A stretch of DNA of 8,900 nucleotides from JBHELG01 sp046263195 (GTDB lineage: Bacteria > Actinomycetota > Nitriliruptoria > Nitriliruptorales > JAHWKO01). The stretch lies in the NCBI GenBank assembly GCA_046263195.1, contig JBHELG010000028.1, positions 1 to 8,900 of the forward strand. Reading direction: 5' to 3'. A model generated the notes under the pieces. That model had not been told where the DNA came from and ran no database searches. It saw only the letters and a program-made list of their open reading frames with translations. Made by a program: the position numbers and the translations under genes. Within the stretch, counting starts at the first letter, position 1. Each line of letters starts with the position of its first letter. Positions 1 to 7,552 of the stretch are shown piece after piece.

Positions 1-17
1 CGGGCCCGGCAGCTGCG

Positions 18-410
18 ATGACCGCGCTCGGCGGCGTGACGCTCGTCGTCTGCTGGTTCGCGCTCAGCGCGCTGCCGCTCGGCTGGGTGGCCACACATAG
101 GCCTGAGCTCTACACGGCCGTGGCGCTCGGAGGGTTCGGCGCACGGCTCGGCGGCTTCGCGCTCGCCATGGTACTGCTCGAGCCGGTCGAGGCCCTCGAC
201 GGCGCTGCCTTCGCGGGCACGGTCGCCGTGGGGGTCGTCGCCCTGCTCACTGCCGAGGGCCTCCTCATGCTCCGCCGCCCCGAACTGTGGCGGATGGAGT
301 CGGCCCGCATCCCGACCCGTCTCGAGGAGGCCATGCGGAAGGTGAGTCGGGCCGAGGGCACCGGGCCTGACCGGGCCACGGCCACAAGCGACGGCAAGGA
401 GAGGCCGTGA
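18..410 (+). CDS. AtpI-like small membrane protein, probably 5'-partial
   Basis: This is a small hydrophobic protein directly upstream of atpB, the usual place of atpI or of the AtpI-like gene of actinobacterial atp operons. AtpI proteins are thought to help assemble the c-ring or Fo, or to act in cation transport; they are not part of the enzyme. From the ATG at 18 the product has 130 residues, with likely membrane segments near residues 5-25, 32-55 and 66-86, then a charged hydrophilic tail. The start is uncertain: no Shine-Dalgarno sequence precedes position 18 and the frame stays open to the window edge, so the real start, and perhaps a first membrane helix, may lie upstream. The stop overlaps the atpB start (GTGA, 407-410), which indicates translational coupling. 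The assignment rests on topology and position, because AtpI-like proteins are poorly conserved in sequence. I am confident that the gene is real and only moderately confident of the family. Confidence 0.65.
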   Translation: MTALGGVTLVVCWFALSALPLGWVATHRPELYTAVALGGFGARLGGFALAMVLLEPVEALDGAAFAGTVAVGVVALLTAEGLLMLRRPELWRMESARIPTRLEEAMRKVSRAEGTGPDRATATSDGKERP

Positions 411-1207
411 CGACGTTCCTCGCCCAGTTTCAGATGCCTCCGGTTACCGAGCTCTTCGAGTACCCACCCTTCGTGGGCAAAGAATCGATCTTCGGGTTCA
501 ACCGGGTCTCGCTTCTCATATTCGTGGGGGTCTTTCTCCTCGCTGGCCTCTTGCTCATCCCGATGCGCAAGGCGCAGGTCGTGCCTCGCAAGGCCCAGCT
601 GCTGGTCGAAAGTTCCGTCCAGTTCGTCCGCGACTACATTGTCATCGAGGTGATCGGCCCGCAAGGGCTGCGATGGGTTCCGTACCTCACGGCCCTGTTC
701 CTGTTCATCTTGACGATGAACGTCTTCGAGGTGATCCCTTACATAATCTTCCCACCGACCGGGCGCATGGCGATGCCGTTCATGCTCGCGATGATAACCT
801 GGACGATCTTCCTCTTCGTGGGGATCAAGGAGCAGGGCTTCGGCACCTACTTCAAGAACATCGCGATCCCGAGCGGCGTGCCGAAGACCATCCTGCCGCT
901 CCTGGCGCCGATCGAGATCATCTCGACCCTCATCGTGCGTCCTTTCACGCTCGCCATCCGACTCTTCGCGAACATGATGGCGGGCCACATCCTGATCGCG
1001 ATCGTGTTCATCATGACCGACTCCTTCCTCTTCAACATGGAGTACCTTTCGTTCCCGCCCAGCCCGATGCTCATACCGTTCGGGATCATCACGCTCGGGG
1101 TCGGGCCGATGGTCGTGGCGTTCGAGCTCCTCATCGACCTCCTGCAGGCCTACATCTTCGTGATCCTCACCGCCGTCTACATCGGGCGTTCCATGAATCC
1201 AGAATGA
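407..1207 (+). CDS. atpB: F1Fo ATP synthase subunit a
   Basis: Subunit a is the membrane stator of Fo. It provides the two proton half-channels and the arginine that works against the c-ring. The product has 266 residues (E. coli 271) with hydrophobic segments near 35-52, 92-112, 122-140, 182-203 and 222-260. The family core is clear: Arg185 in LAIRLFANMMAGH matches the essential E. coli Arg210, Asn189 matches Asn214, and Gln247 in LLQAYIF matches Gln252. The E. coli Glu219/His245 pair is swapped here to His194/Glu240, as in many other bacteria and mitochondria. The GTG start at 407 is supported by AGGAGAGG at 397-404 and by the 4-nt overlap with the upstream gene. A 223-nt gap separates it from atpE, unusually long for this operon. 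Assignment is secure. Confidence 0.98.
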   Translation: MTTFLAQFQMPPVTELFEYPPFVGKESIFGFNRVSLLIFVGVFLLAGLLLIPMRKAQVVPRKAQLLVESSVQFVRDYIVIEVIGPQGLRWVPYLTALFLFILTMNVFEVIPYIIFPPTGRMAMPFMLAMITWTIFLFVGIKEQGFGTYFKNIAIPSGVPKTILPLLAPIEIISTLIVRPFTLAIRLFANMMAGHILIAIVFIMTDSFLFNMEYLSFPPSPMLIPFGIITLGVGPMVVAFELLIDLLQAYIFVILTAVYIGRSMNPE

Positions 1208-1225
1208 CGACCGCGTCCGGCCGGG

Positions 1226-1244
1226 TCGCCCGCGAGCCGGGCGA
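1226..1244 (+). promoter_or_regulatory. Intercistronic hairpin after atpB
   Basis: TCGCCCG (1226-1232) pairs perfectly with CGGGCGA (1238-1244) around the 5-nt loop CGAGC. It begins 19 nt after the atpB stop. No T-run follows, so it is not a classic intrinsic terminator. It could be a processing or mRNA-stability element, or a partial terminator. The perfect 7-bp GC stem is seen directly; any role is inferred. GC-rich DNA produces such stems by chance fairly often. Confidence 0.4.
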
Positions 1245-1267
1245 ACGCGCTCCGCCGACGTCGCGCG

Positions 1268-1276
1268 AAAAGGAGG
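1268..1276 (+). promoter_or_regulatory. Strong orphan Shine-Dalgarno sequence
   Basis: AAAAGGAGG is the best match to the 16S rRNA 3' end among the gene starts of this window, yet no recognised gene follows. It lies 8 nt before a TTG codon at 1285, which is ideal spacing, and about 150 nt before the atpE ATG, too far to serve it directly. It suggests either a translated small ORF or leader peptide, or the remnant of an older gene start. Confidence 0.45.
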
Positions 1277-1284
1277 CCTCACAG

Positions 1285-1443
1285 TTGGGACCAGCACTCA
1301 ATATGCTCGGAGCGTTGTTCTTCGCGCAGGACCTGCGCACGACCCGCGCCCCCCCGAGGTCGGCTCTTGCGTCTTCGAGGTCCAGCGCATCCGCAGCAAT
1401 CCTTGGAAAACCGGATAGAGAGGGGACAGTATGTCCGCGATAG
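1285..1443 (+). CDS. Possible small leader ORF between atpB and atpE
   Basis: This is a 52-residue reading frame from TTG (1285-1287) to the TAG at 1441-1443. It overlaps the first 13 nt of atpE in another frame. Its main support is the strong AAAAGGAGG 8 nt upstream. An in-frame ATG lies at 1303. The peptide begins MGPALNMLGALFFAQDL and then becomes Arg/Ser/Ala-rich with no domain I recognise. Third-position GC is good over the first 25 codons (about 80 percent) and poor afterwards, unlike the neighbours. This hints that only the first part is coding, or that the frame changes at the C7 run at 1349-1355. Other readings are a leader peptide controlling atpE translation, a decayed gene, or chance. 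I do not recognise any homologue. Confidence 0.25.
   Translation: MGPALNMLGALFFAQDLRTTRAPPRSALASSRSSASAAILGKPDREGTVCPR
1324..1338. promoter_or_regulatory. Perfect 15-bp dyad in the atpB-atpE gap
   Basis: GCGCAGG-A-CCTGCGC is a perfect inverted repeat with 7-nt arms around one central base. As RNA it could fold only as a 5-bp stem with a 5-nt loop, so the symmetry fits a dimeric protein-binding site at least as well. It lies inside the possible small ORF. The dyad is seen directly; an operator role is speculative. Confidence 0.25.
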
Positions 1444-1637
1444 GGAAGGGTCTCGTGTACGGTCTGGCCGCCATCGGTCCTGGCATCGGCATCGGCTACA
1501 TCGTCGGGAAGGCCATCGAGGGCATGGCCCGCCAGCCGGAGGCCGCTGGCATGGTTCGGACGACGATGTTCCTAGGGATCGCCTTCGTCGAGGCGCTCGC
1601 CCTGTTCGGCTTCGTCCTTTCCTTCATCGTCGGCTAG
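1431..1637 (+). CDS. atpE: F1Fo ATP synthase subunit c
   Basis: Subunit c forms the proton-carrying rotor ring of Fo. The product has 68 residues in a two-helix hairpin. Helix 1 carries the glycine-packing series in GPGIGIG (residues 16-22), the polar loop is Arg34-Gln35-Pro36 in ARQPE, and helix 2 carries the essential carboxylate Glu54 in FVEALALFG. The residues usually found in Na+-binding c-rings are absent: there is no Gln at the helix 1 ligand position and no Ser/Thr after the Glu. Proton coupling is therefore expected. The ATG at 1431 is preceded by GAGAGGGG (1418-1425), and an in-frame TAG at 1416-1418 rules out a longer form. The gene follows a 223-nt gap, which may matter because c is needed in about ten copies per enzyme. 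Assignment is secure. Confidence 0.98.
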   Translation: MSAIGKGLVYGLAAIGPGIGIGYIVGKAIEGMARQPEAAGMVRTTMFLGIAFVEALALFGFVLSFIVG

Positions 1638-1669
1638 CCGCCGCCCGACAGCAAGGAGTCGCGACCACC

Positions 1670-2212
1670 ATGAGCACATTGCTTGCCGCCGGGGGGACAC
1701 AGCTCATCCTGCCCGCGCCCGCTGAGATGGTCTGGGGCACCGTCGCCTTCATCCTCTTCCTCGTGATCATGTACAAGTTCGCCTTTCCCAAGATCAACGG
1801 TGTGCTCGAGGAGCGCATCGAGGCCATCCAGGGCAGGCTCGAGTACGCCCAGGAGCAGGTCAACAAGGCCGAGCGCATGCGGGAGCAGTATGAAAGTCAG
1901 CTCGCCGACGCGAAGAGCGAGGCCAACCGCATCATCGAGGACGCCCGCCAGACCGCCCAGTCCCTGCGTCAAGACATCATCGAGAAGGCGGAGGCCGAGG
2001 CGGAGGCGATCATGAGGCGTGCCCAGTCGGAGGTGCGCAGCGAGCGTGACCGGACCGTGCAGCAGCTGCGCGCGGAGATGGGCCGGCTGTCGGTGCAACT
2101 CGCCGAGAAGATCGTCCAGCGGGAACTCGACGACGAGGCGCACGAAGGTCTCATCGACGACTACATCGAGACTCTCGCGGGGACGAACGGAAGCGGGCCG
2201 AGTAGCAGCTGA
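1670..2212 (+). CDS. atpF: F1Fo ATP synthase subunit b
   Basis: Subunit b is the peripheral-stalk protein that links subunit a in the membrane to delta and alpha on the F1 head. The product has 180 residues: a short N-terminal stretch, one membrane helix near 18-37 (from AEMVWGTVAF), then a long charged helix from about 44 to 168 rich in Glu, Ala, Arg and Gln, as expected for the right-handed coiled-coil dimer. The FPKINGVLEERIEAI region just after the membrane helix and LAEKIVQRELD near 144-154 are typical of the family. The ATG at 1670 has AAGGAG at 1653-1658, 11 nt upstream, and lies 32 nt after atpE. Only one b gene is present and it is not fused to delta, unlike the atpF plus fused b-delta arrangement of mycobacteria. 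Confidence 0.96.
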   Translation: MSTLLAAGGTQLILPAPAEMVWGTVAFILFLVIMYKFAFPKINGVLEERIEAIQGRLEYAQEQVNKAERMREQYESQLADAKSEANRIIEDARQTAQSLRQDIIEKAEAEAEAIMRRAQSEVRSERDRTVQQLRAEMGRLSVQLAEKIVQRELDDEAHEGLIDDYIETLAGTNGSGPSSS

Positions 2213-2224
2213 ATAAGAGGGGTC

Positions 2225-2264
2225 GCCTGCCTCGTCATGAGGCCTCGGCTCGTGGCGAGCAGGC
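2225..2264 (+). promoter_or_regulatory. Structured spacer between atpF and atpH
   Basis: The 85-nt spacer (2213-2297) can fold in two mutually exclusive ways. One is a long-range stem, GCCTGC 2225-2230 with GCAGGC 2259-2264, extended by TCG 2232-2234 with CGA 2256-2258 across one bulged C. The other is two tandem hairpins, GCCTC-GTCAT-GAGGC (2229-2243) and GCTCG-TGG-CGAGC (2248-2260). No T-run follows. It could affect processing or translation of atpH, which has only a close, modest GGAG (2291-2294). Function is inferred. Confidence 0.3.
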
Positions 2265-2297
2265 AAGCCCCCCGCACCGAGGAGCAGGTCGGAGACG

Positions 2298-2831
2298 ATG
2301 GCGAACAACGACCGGACGAAGCCCTACGTCGACGCGATCATCTCGATGGCGCATGGTGAGGACGCCCTGGACGCGGTCGAGGACGAGCTGCTTCGAATCG
2401 CCCGAGCGCTCGAGGAACACACCGATCTGCACGATGCCCTCAGCGACAACCAGCTGCCACTCGGTCGCCGGCTCGAGGTCGTCGACGAGGTGCTGGAGGC
2501 CGCCCACCCCATGACCCGCACCGCCGTGACACTGCTGGTGGCGAGCGGTCGAGCCCGACAGTTCCAGAGCATCGCTCACGAGGTTGCCGAACGGGCGGCC
2601 GAGGAGCGGGAGCGGGAGCTTGCGGAGGTCTACGTCGCCGTCCCGCTCGATCAGGACCGGCGTGAGCGACTGCACGAGGCGCTCGAGGAGGTCACCGGCA
2701 AGCAGCTCGAGCTGAAGGTCTACGTGGACGAGAGCGTGATCGGAGGGGTACGAGCCCATATCGGGGACACCATCATCGACGGTACGATTGCCCGGCGTCT
2801 CGAGGAGATCAGATCCCGTCTGGGGGGCTGA
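2298..2831 (+). CDS. atpH: F1Fo ATP synthase subunit delta
   Basis: Subunit delta (the OSCP counterpart) sits on top of the alpha3beta3 head and ties it to the b stalk. The product has 177 residues, the normal bacterial length. An N-terminal helical domain (about 5-105) includes the usual early Tyr-x2-Ala (YVDA, 10-13). The C-terminal domain has the family signature VDESVIGG (143-150) followed by DTIIDGTIARRLEEI (157-171). The product is a separate protein rather than part of a b-delta fusion. The ATG at 2298 follows GGAG at 2291-2294 by only 3 nt, a tight spacing; GAGGAG at 2279-2284 is 13 nt away. Initiation may therefore be modest, which fits one copy per enzyme. Assignment is firm. Confidence 0.95.
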   Translation: MANNDRTKPYVDAIISMAHGEDALDAVEDELLRIARALEEHTDLHDALSDNQLPLGRRLEVVDEVLEAAHPMTRTAVTLLVASGRARQFQSIAHEVAERAAEERERELAEVYVAVPLDQDRRERLHEALEEVTGKQLELKVYVDESVIGGVRAHIGDTIIDGTIARRLEEIRSRLGG

Positions 2832-2867
2832 GTCCCGGGCGCACGACACGAACGGAGCTTGCCGAGC

Positions 2868-4583
<1,716 letters not shown>

Positions 4584-4624
4584 GCAGAAGCGGCGGCCGA
4601 CCCTGTCGGCGAGGAGCACGGGGT

Positions 4625-5503
4625 ATGGGCCAGGGTGATTTGAAGGACCTGCGGGACCGTATCGACGGCGTCAACAACACGAAGCAGGTCACCCACGCGA
4701 TGGAGATGATCGCCGCTTCGCGTATCCAGCGCGCCCGGCGGCGGGTGGAGGAGTCGCGGCCCTACGCGGAGATGATCGAGGAGATCATCCGGGGGCTCAT
4801 GGCCTCGACGGAGGCTGCCGAGCACCCCCTGCTCGAACCGCACGACTCCATAGACGCAGTGGCGATATGCACCGTCAACTCCGACCGGGGCCTCGCCGGG
4901 GCCTACAACTCGAACGTCTTGCGTGCCGCTCAGAACCTCATCTCGGAAGAGCGCGACGAGGGCAACGACATCTATCTCTACCCGGTGGGGGAGAAGGGGG
5001 TGAACTTCTTCCGGTTCCAGGGCATCGATCCCGAGCGGACCTGGACCGGCTTCTCCGAGCGCCCCGATATAGCCGACGCCGAGCTCATCGCCGACGCGCT
5101 CATGGAGGGCTACCGGGAGGAGAGGTTCGACCGGGTCTGGGTCGTCTACACGGAGTTCGTGGACCGGATGCGGCAGAACGTGCAACGTATGCAGCTCCTT
5201 CCCGTCGACGTCGAGGAGTTCGAGGGCGGCGAGGAGATGCCGGCCGAGTTCATGTTCGAGCCCGACCCGGAGGAGATCCTCGAGCGGCTCATACCGCGTT
5301 ACGTCGAGGCGAACCTCTTCTACTCGCTCCTGTCCGCGGCCGCCTCCGAGCACGCCATGCGTCAGCGTGCCATGAAGCAGGCGACTGAGAACGCCGAGGA
5401 GATGGTCGAGGACCTCGAGCGCGAGCTGAACCGGGCCCGCCAGCAGCAGATCACCCAGGAGATCACCCAGATCTCCGCCGGGGCGGAGGCCCTGTCAGAG
5501 TAA
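4625..5503 (+). CDS. atpG: F1Fo ATP synthase subunit gamma
   Basis: Gamma is the central shaft that turns inside alpha3beta3 and carries torque between the c-ring and the catalytic sites. The product has 292 residues, normal for the family. The N-terminal helix includes DRIDGVNNTKQVTHAMEMIA (11-30), matching the KITKAMEMVA region of E. coli. The central Rossmann-like domain includes SDRGLAGAYN (86-95). The C-terminal helix ends with the family signature ITQEITQISAGAEA (276-289). The ATG at 4625 has GAGGAG at 4611-4616, 8 nt upstream, and lies 41 nt after atpA. I do not see a clear equivalent of the extra mycobacterial gamma loop around residues 165-178, though that needs an alignment. Assignment is secure. 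Confidence 0.97.
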   Translation: MGQGDLKDLRDRIDGVNNTKQVTHAMEMIAASRIQRARRRVEESRPYAEMIEEIIRGLMASTEAAEHPLLEPHDSIDAVAICTVNSDRGLAGAYNSNVLRAAQNLISEERDEGNDIYLYPVGEKGVNFFRFQGIDPERTWTGFSERPDIADAELIADALMEGYREERFDRVWVVYTEFVDRMRQNVQRMQLLPVDVEEFEGGEEMPAEFMFEPDPEEILERLIPRYVEANLFYSLLSAAASEHAMRQRAMKQATENAEEMVEDLERELNRARQQQITQEITQISAGAEALSE

Positions 5504-5543
5504 TGAGCAGATCCAGCCTCTGAGCTACGAGGAGTGACGGAAC

Positions 5544-6956
5544 ATGGCGAACGAGGACGGCCGAATAAGCAAGGTCACCGGCCCGGTCATCGATGTGGCC
5601 TTTCCGCCCGGCGTCGACCTGCCCGAGATCCGCTACGCCCTGACATTCGAGCGCGAGGACAGCGAGTCCGGTCACCCCATGAAGCTCACCGCCGAGGTCG
5701 CTCAGCACCTCGGGGAGCACACGGTGCGTGCCATCTGCATGCAGCCGACGGACGGGGTCGTGCGCGGCACGCCGGTGAAGAACACCGGCGGCCCGATCAA
5801 GATGCCGGTCGGCACGGGCGTGCTCGGCCACGTCTACAACGTGTTGGGCGAAAGTCTCGACCGGGAGGGTGAGGTCGACGCCGACGACTGGTGGCCGATC
5901 CACCGCGACCCGCCGCCGTTCGACCAGCTCGAGCCCCAGACCGAGATGTTCGAGACCGGCATCAAGGTCATCGACCTCATGGAGCCCTACGTCCGCGGTG
6001 GCAAGGTCGGAATGTTCGGCGGGGCCGGGGTGGGCAAGACGGTCATCATCATGGAGATGATCCACCGGGTCGGCGAGGAGCACGGCGGAGTCTCGGTGTT
6101 CGGCGGCGTCGGGGAGCGGACCCGCGAGGGCAACGACCTCTACATGGAGACGAAGGAATCGGGGGTCCTCTCCAAGGCGGCGCTCGTGTTCGGCCAGATG
6201 GACGAGCCGCCGGGGGTGCGTCTGCGGGTCGGGCTCAGCGCCCTCACGATCGCCGAGTACTTCCGTGACGTGGAGCAGCAGGACGTCCTGCTCTTCATCG
6301 ACAACATCTTCCGCTTCGTCCAGGCCGGTCAGGAGGTGTCGACACTGCTCGGTCGCATGCCGTCGGCGGTCGGCTACCAGCCCACCCTGTCCGACGAGAT
6401 GGGCTACCTCCAAGAACGCATCACCTCGACGCGTGGGCGGTCGATCACCTCGCTGCAGGCTGTCTACGTTCCCGCCGACGACATCACCGACCCCGCACCG
6501 CACACGACCTTCGCGCACCTCGACGCGCAGACCGTGCTCTCGCGAGACATCGCCGAGCGCGGCATCTACCCGGCGGTAGACGCGCTGGAGTCGACCTCGT
6601 CAATCCTCGACGCGGACATCGTCGGCGAGGAGCACTACGAGGTCGCCCAGCGGGTGCAGCAGACGCTGCAGCGCTACGAGGATCTCGAGGACATCATCTC
6701 GATCCTCGGCATCGACGAGCTCGACGAGGAGGACAAGCTCACCGTCCAGCGCGCTCGGAAAATCGAGCAGTTCTTTTCGCAGCCCTTCTTCGTCGCCGAG
6801 CAGTTCACCGGAATCTCCGGCAAGTTCGTGCCGGTCGAGGAGACCGTCGAGTCGTTCAAGGCCATCCTCGACGGGGACGTCGACGACCTCCCCCAGCAGG
6901 CCTTCACCATGGTGGGCAACGTCGACGAGGCGAGAGAGAAGGCGGAGGACCTCTAA
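5544..6956 (+). CDS. atpD: F1Fo ATP synthase subunit beta
   Basis: Beta is the catalytic subunit and makes ATP from ADP and phosphate at the beta/alpha interface. The product has 470 residues (E. coli 460). Walker A is GGAGVGKT at 159-166, with Lys165. The catalytic glutamate and its neighbour are Glu191-Arg192 in GVGERTREGND. The Walker B aspartate is Asp253 in LLFIDNIFRF. Tyr342 in GIYPAVDALES stacks on adenine, and PAVDALESTS (343-352) is the family signature. The lever motif usually written DELSEED reads DELDEED here (391-397), an Asp in place of Ser. The ATG at 5544 is preceded by GAGGAG (5529-5534) with 9-nt spacing, and atpG ends 40 nt upstream. Assignment is certain; the gene is intact. 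Confidence 0.99.
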   Translation: MANEDGRISKVTGPVIDVAFPPGVDLPEIRYALTFEREDSESGHPMKLTAEVAQHLGEHTVRAICMQPTDGVVRGTPVKNTGGPIKMPVGTGVLGHVYNVLGESLDREGEVDADDWWPIHRDPPPFDQLEPQTEMFETGIKVIDLMEPYVRGGKVGMFGGAGVGKTVIIMEMIHRVGEEHGGVSVFGGVGERTREGNDLYMETKESGVLSKAALVFGQMDEPPGVRLRVGLSALTIAEYFRDVEQQDVLLFIDNIFRFVQAGQEVSTLLGRMPSAVGYQPTLSDEMGYLQERITSTRGRSITSLQAVYVPADDITDPAPHTTFAHLDAQTVLSRDIAERGIYPAVDALESTSSILDADIVGEEHYEVAQRVQQTLQRYEDLEDIISILGIDELDEEDKLTVQRARKIEQFFSQPFFVAEQFTGISGKFVPVEETVESFKAILDGDVDDLPQQAFTMVGNVDEAREKAEDL

Positions 6957-7028
6957 GGTCAGGCACTAGAACAACACGTTCGAGTCGCAAGCGGGCTCGC
7001 TGAATCCAAGTTCCCGCTACCAGTCTTG

Positions 7029-7040
7029 TCCCTGGGGGGA
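7029..7040 (+). promoter_or_regulatory. G-rich ribosome binding site of atpC, possibly masked
   Basis: The only Shine-Dalgarno-like sequence before atpC is GGGGGGA (7034-7040), 5 nt from the ATG. The TCCC just upstream (7029-7032) can pair with its last four bases (GGGA, 7037-7040) in a small 4-bp hairpin. This could reduce initiation of epsilon, a one-per-enzyme subunit. The stem is short, so the effect is speculative. The rest of the 89-nt atpD-atpC spacer holds only a weak AGCGGG/CCCGCT pairing (6990-6995 with 7013-7018). Confidence 0.3.
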
Positions 7041-7045
7041 AATCC

Positions 7046-7432
7046 ATGGCCACGATGCAGGTCGAGATCGTCAGCGCGGAGAAGCGCCTGTTCTCGGGTG
7101 AGGCGAACGAGGTCTATGCCCGCTCGCTGGAGGGTGAGATCGGCATCCTGCCCGGGCACCAGCCCGCGCTTCTCACCCTCGACGTCGCCCCGGTGCGCAT
7201 CAACCTCGCCGACGGCGGGCAGGAGACGGTCGCTGTCCACCACGGCTTCCTCTACTTCCAGGACAACGAGCTCGTCGTGCTCGCCGACATGGCCGAGCTC
7301 GAGAGCGAGATCGACCAGCAGCGAGCCGAACGCGACATCGAGCGCTACGAGGACCGACTTTCGAAGGAAGAGGACGCCGAGACCCGCGCCGCGCTTCGTC
7401 GTGCGAAGGCCCGCCGCGAGGCTGCCACCTAG
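7046..7432 (+). CDS. atpC: F1Fo ATP synthase subunit epsilon
   Basis: Epsilon sits at the foot of the gamma shaft against the c-ring and, in many bacteria, restrains ATP hydrolysis through its movable C-terminal helices. The product has 128 residues. The N-terminal beta-sandwich (about 3-85) shows GEIGILPGHQP (30-40), GFLYF (67-71) and the VVLADMAE block (77-84). The C-terminal helical arm (about 87-125) is complete and strongly charged. It includes EIDQQRA (88-94), matching the I(L)DxxRA motif with which some bacterial epsilons bind ATP. The ATG at 7046 fits the G-rich site 5 nt upstream; the next Met (residue 4) would be 14 nt away. It closes the operon, 89 nt after atpD. Confidence 0.95.
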   Translation: MATMQVEIVSAEKRLFSGEANEVYARSLEGEIGILPGHQPALLTLDVAPVRINLADGGQETVAVHHGFLYFQDNELVVLADMAELESEIDQQRAERDIERYEDRLSKEEDAETRAALRRAKARREAAT

Positions 7433-7493
7433 AGGTAGACACCGTCCAGGCCACCCGAGCCTTCTCCCGCCCGCCGTCTTCGCGAAGCCAAGA

Positions 7494-7512
7494 CCGCTCC
7501 CCGCCGGAGCGG
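7494..7512 (+). terminator. Terminator-like hairpin after atpC
   Basis: CCGCTCC (7494-7500) and GGAGCGG (7506-7512) form a perfect 7-bp stem with the loop CCGCC. It lies 61 nt after the atpC stop and upstream of the probable murA promoter, a natural place to end the atp transcript. No T-run follows, which is common for proposed actinobacterial terminators but weakens the call. A 10-bp palindrome CTTCGCGAAG (7478-7487) lies just before it. Confidence 0.4.
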
Positions 7513-7540
7513 GATGTCCCGCCAATGCCGCTGATGTCAC

Positions 7541-7546
7541 TATCCT
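7541..7546 (+). promoter_or_regulatory. murA: Probable -10 box of a leaderless murA promoter
   Basis: TATCCT fits the actinobacterial TANNNT -10 consensus and ends 6 nt before the murA GTG. Transcription starting 7 nt downstream of the box would begin at the start codon itself. No Shine-Dalgarno sequence is present in the preceding bases, as expected for a leaderless mRNA. A convincing -35 element is not visible at 16-18 nt spacing. Confidence 0.5.
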
Positions 7547-7552
7547 CTTACC

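Noticed and set aside
110..1297. 395-codon open frame on the minus strand across atpB
   Set aside because: Its product is a His/Asp/Glu/Arg-rich composition typical of antisense frames in GC-rich genes, and it lies over the unmistakable atpB.
1302..1307. TATGCT as a -10 box for an internal atpE promoter
   Set aside because: It fits TANNNT but there is no acceptable -35 at 16-18 nt, and a 6-nt loose match is expected by chance.
1367..1669. N-terminal extension of subunit b back into atpE
   Set aside because: The extra residues are Arg/His/Gly-rich out-of-frame reading of atpE. The ATG at 1670 has a ribosome binding site and gives the normal length.
2859..2867. TTG start for atpA three codons upstream
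   Set aside because: The Shine-Dalgarno CGGAG ends 1 nt before this TTG, too close to work; the ATG at 2868 has suitable spacing.
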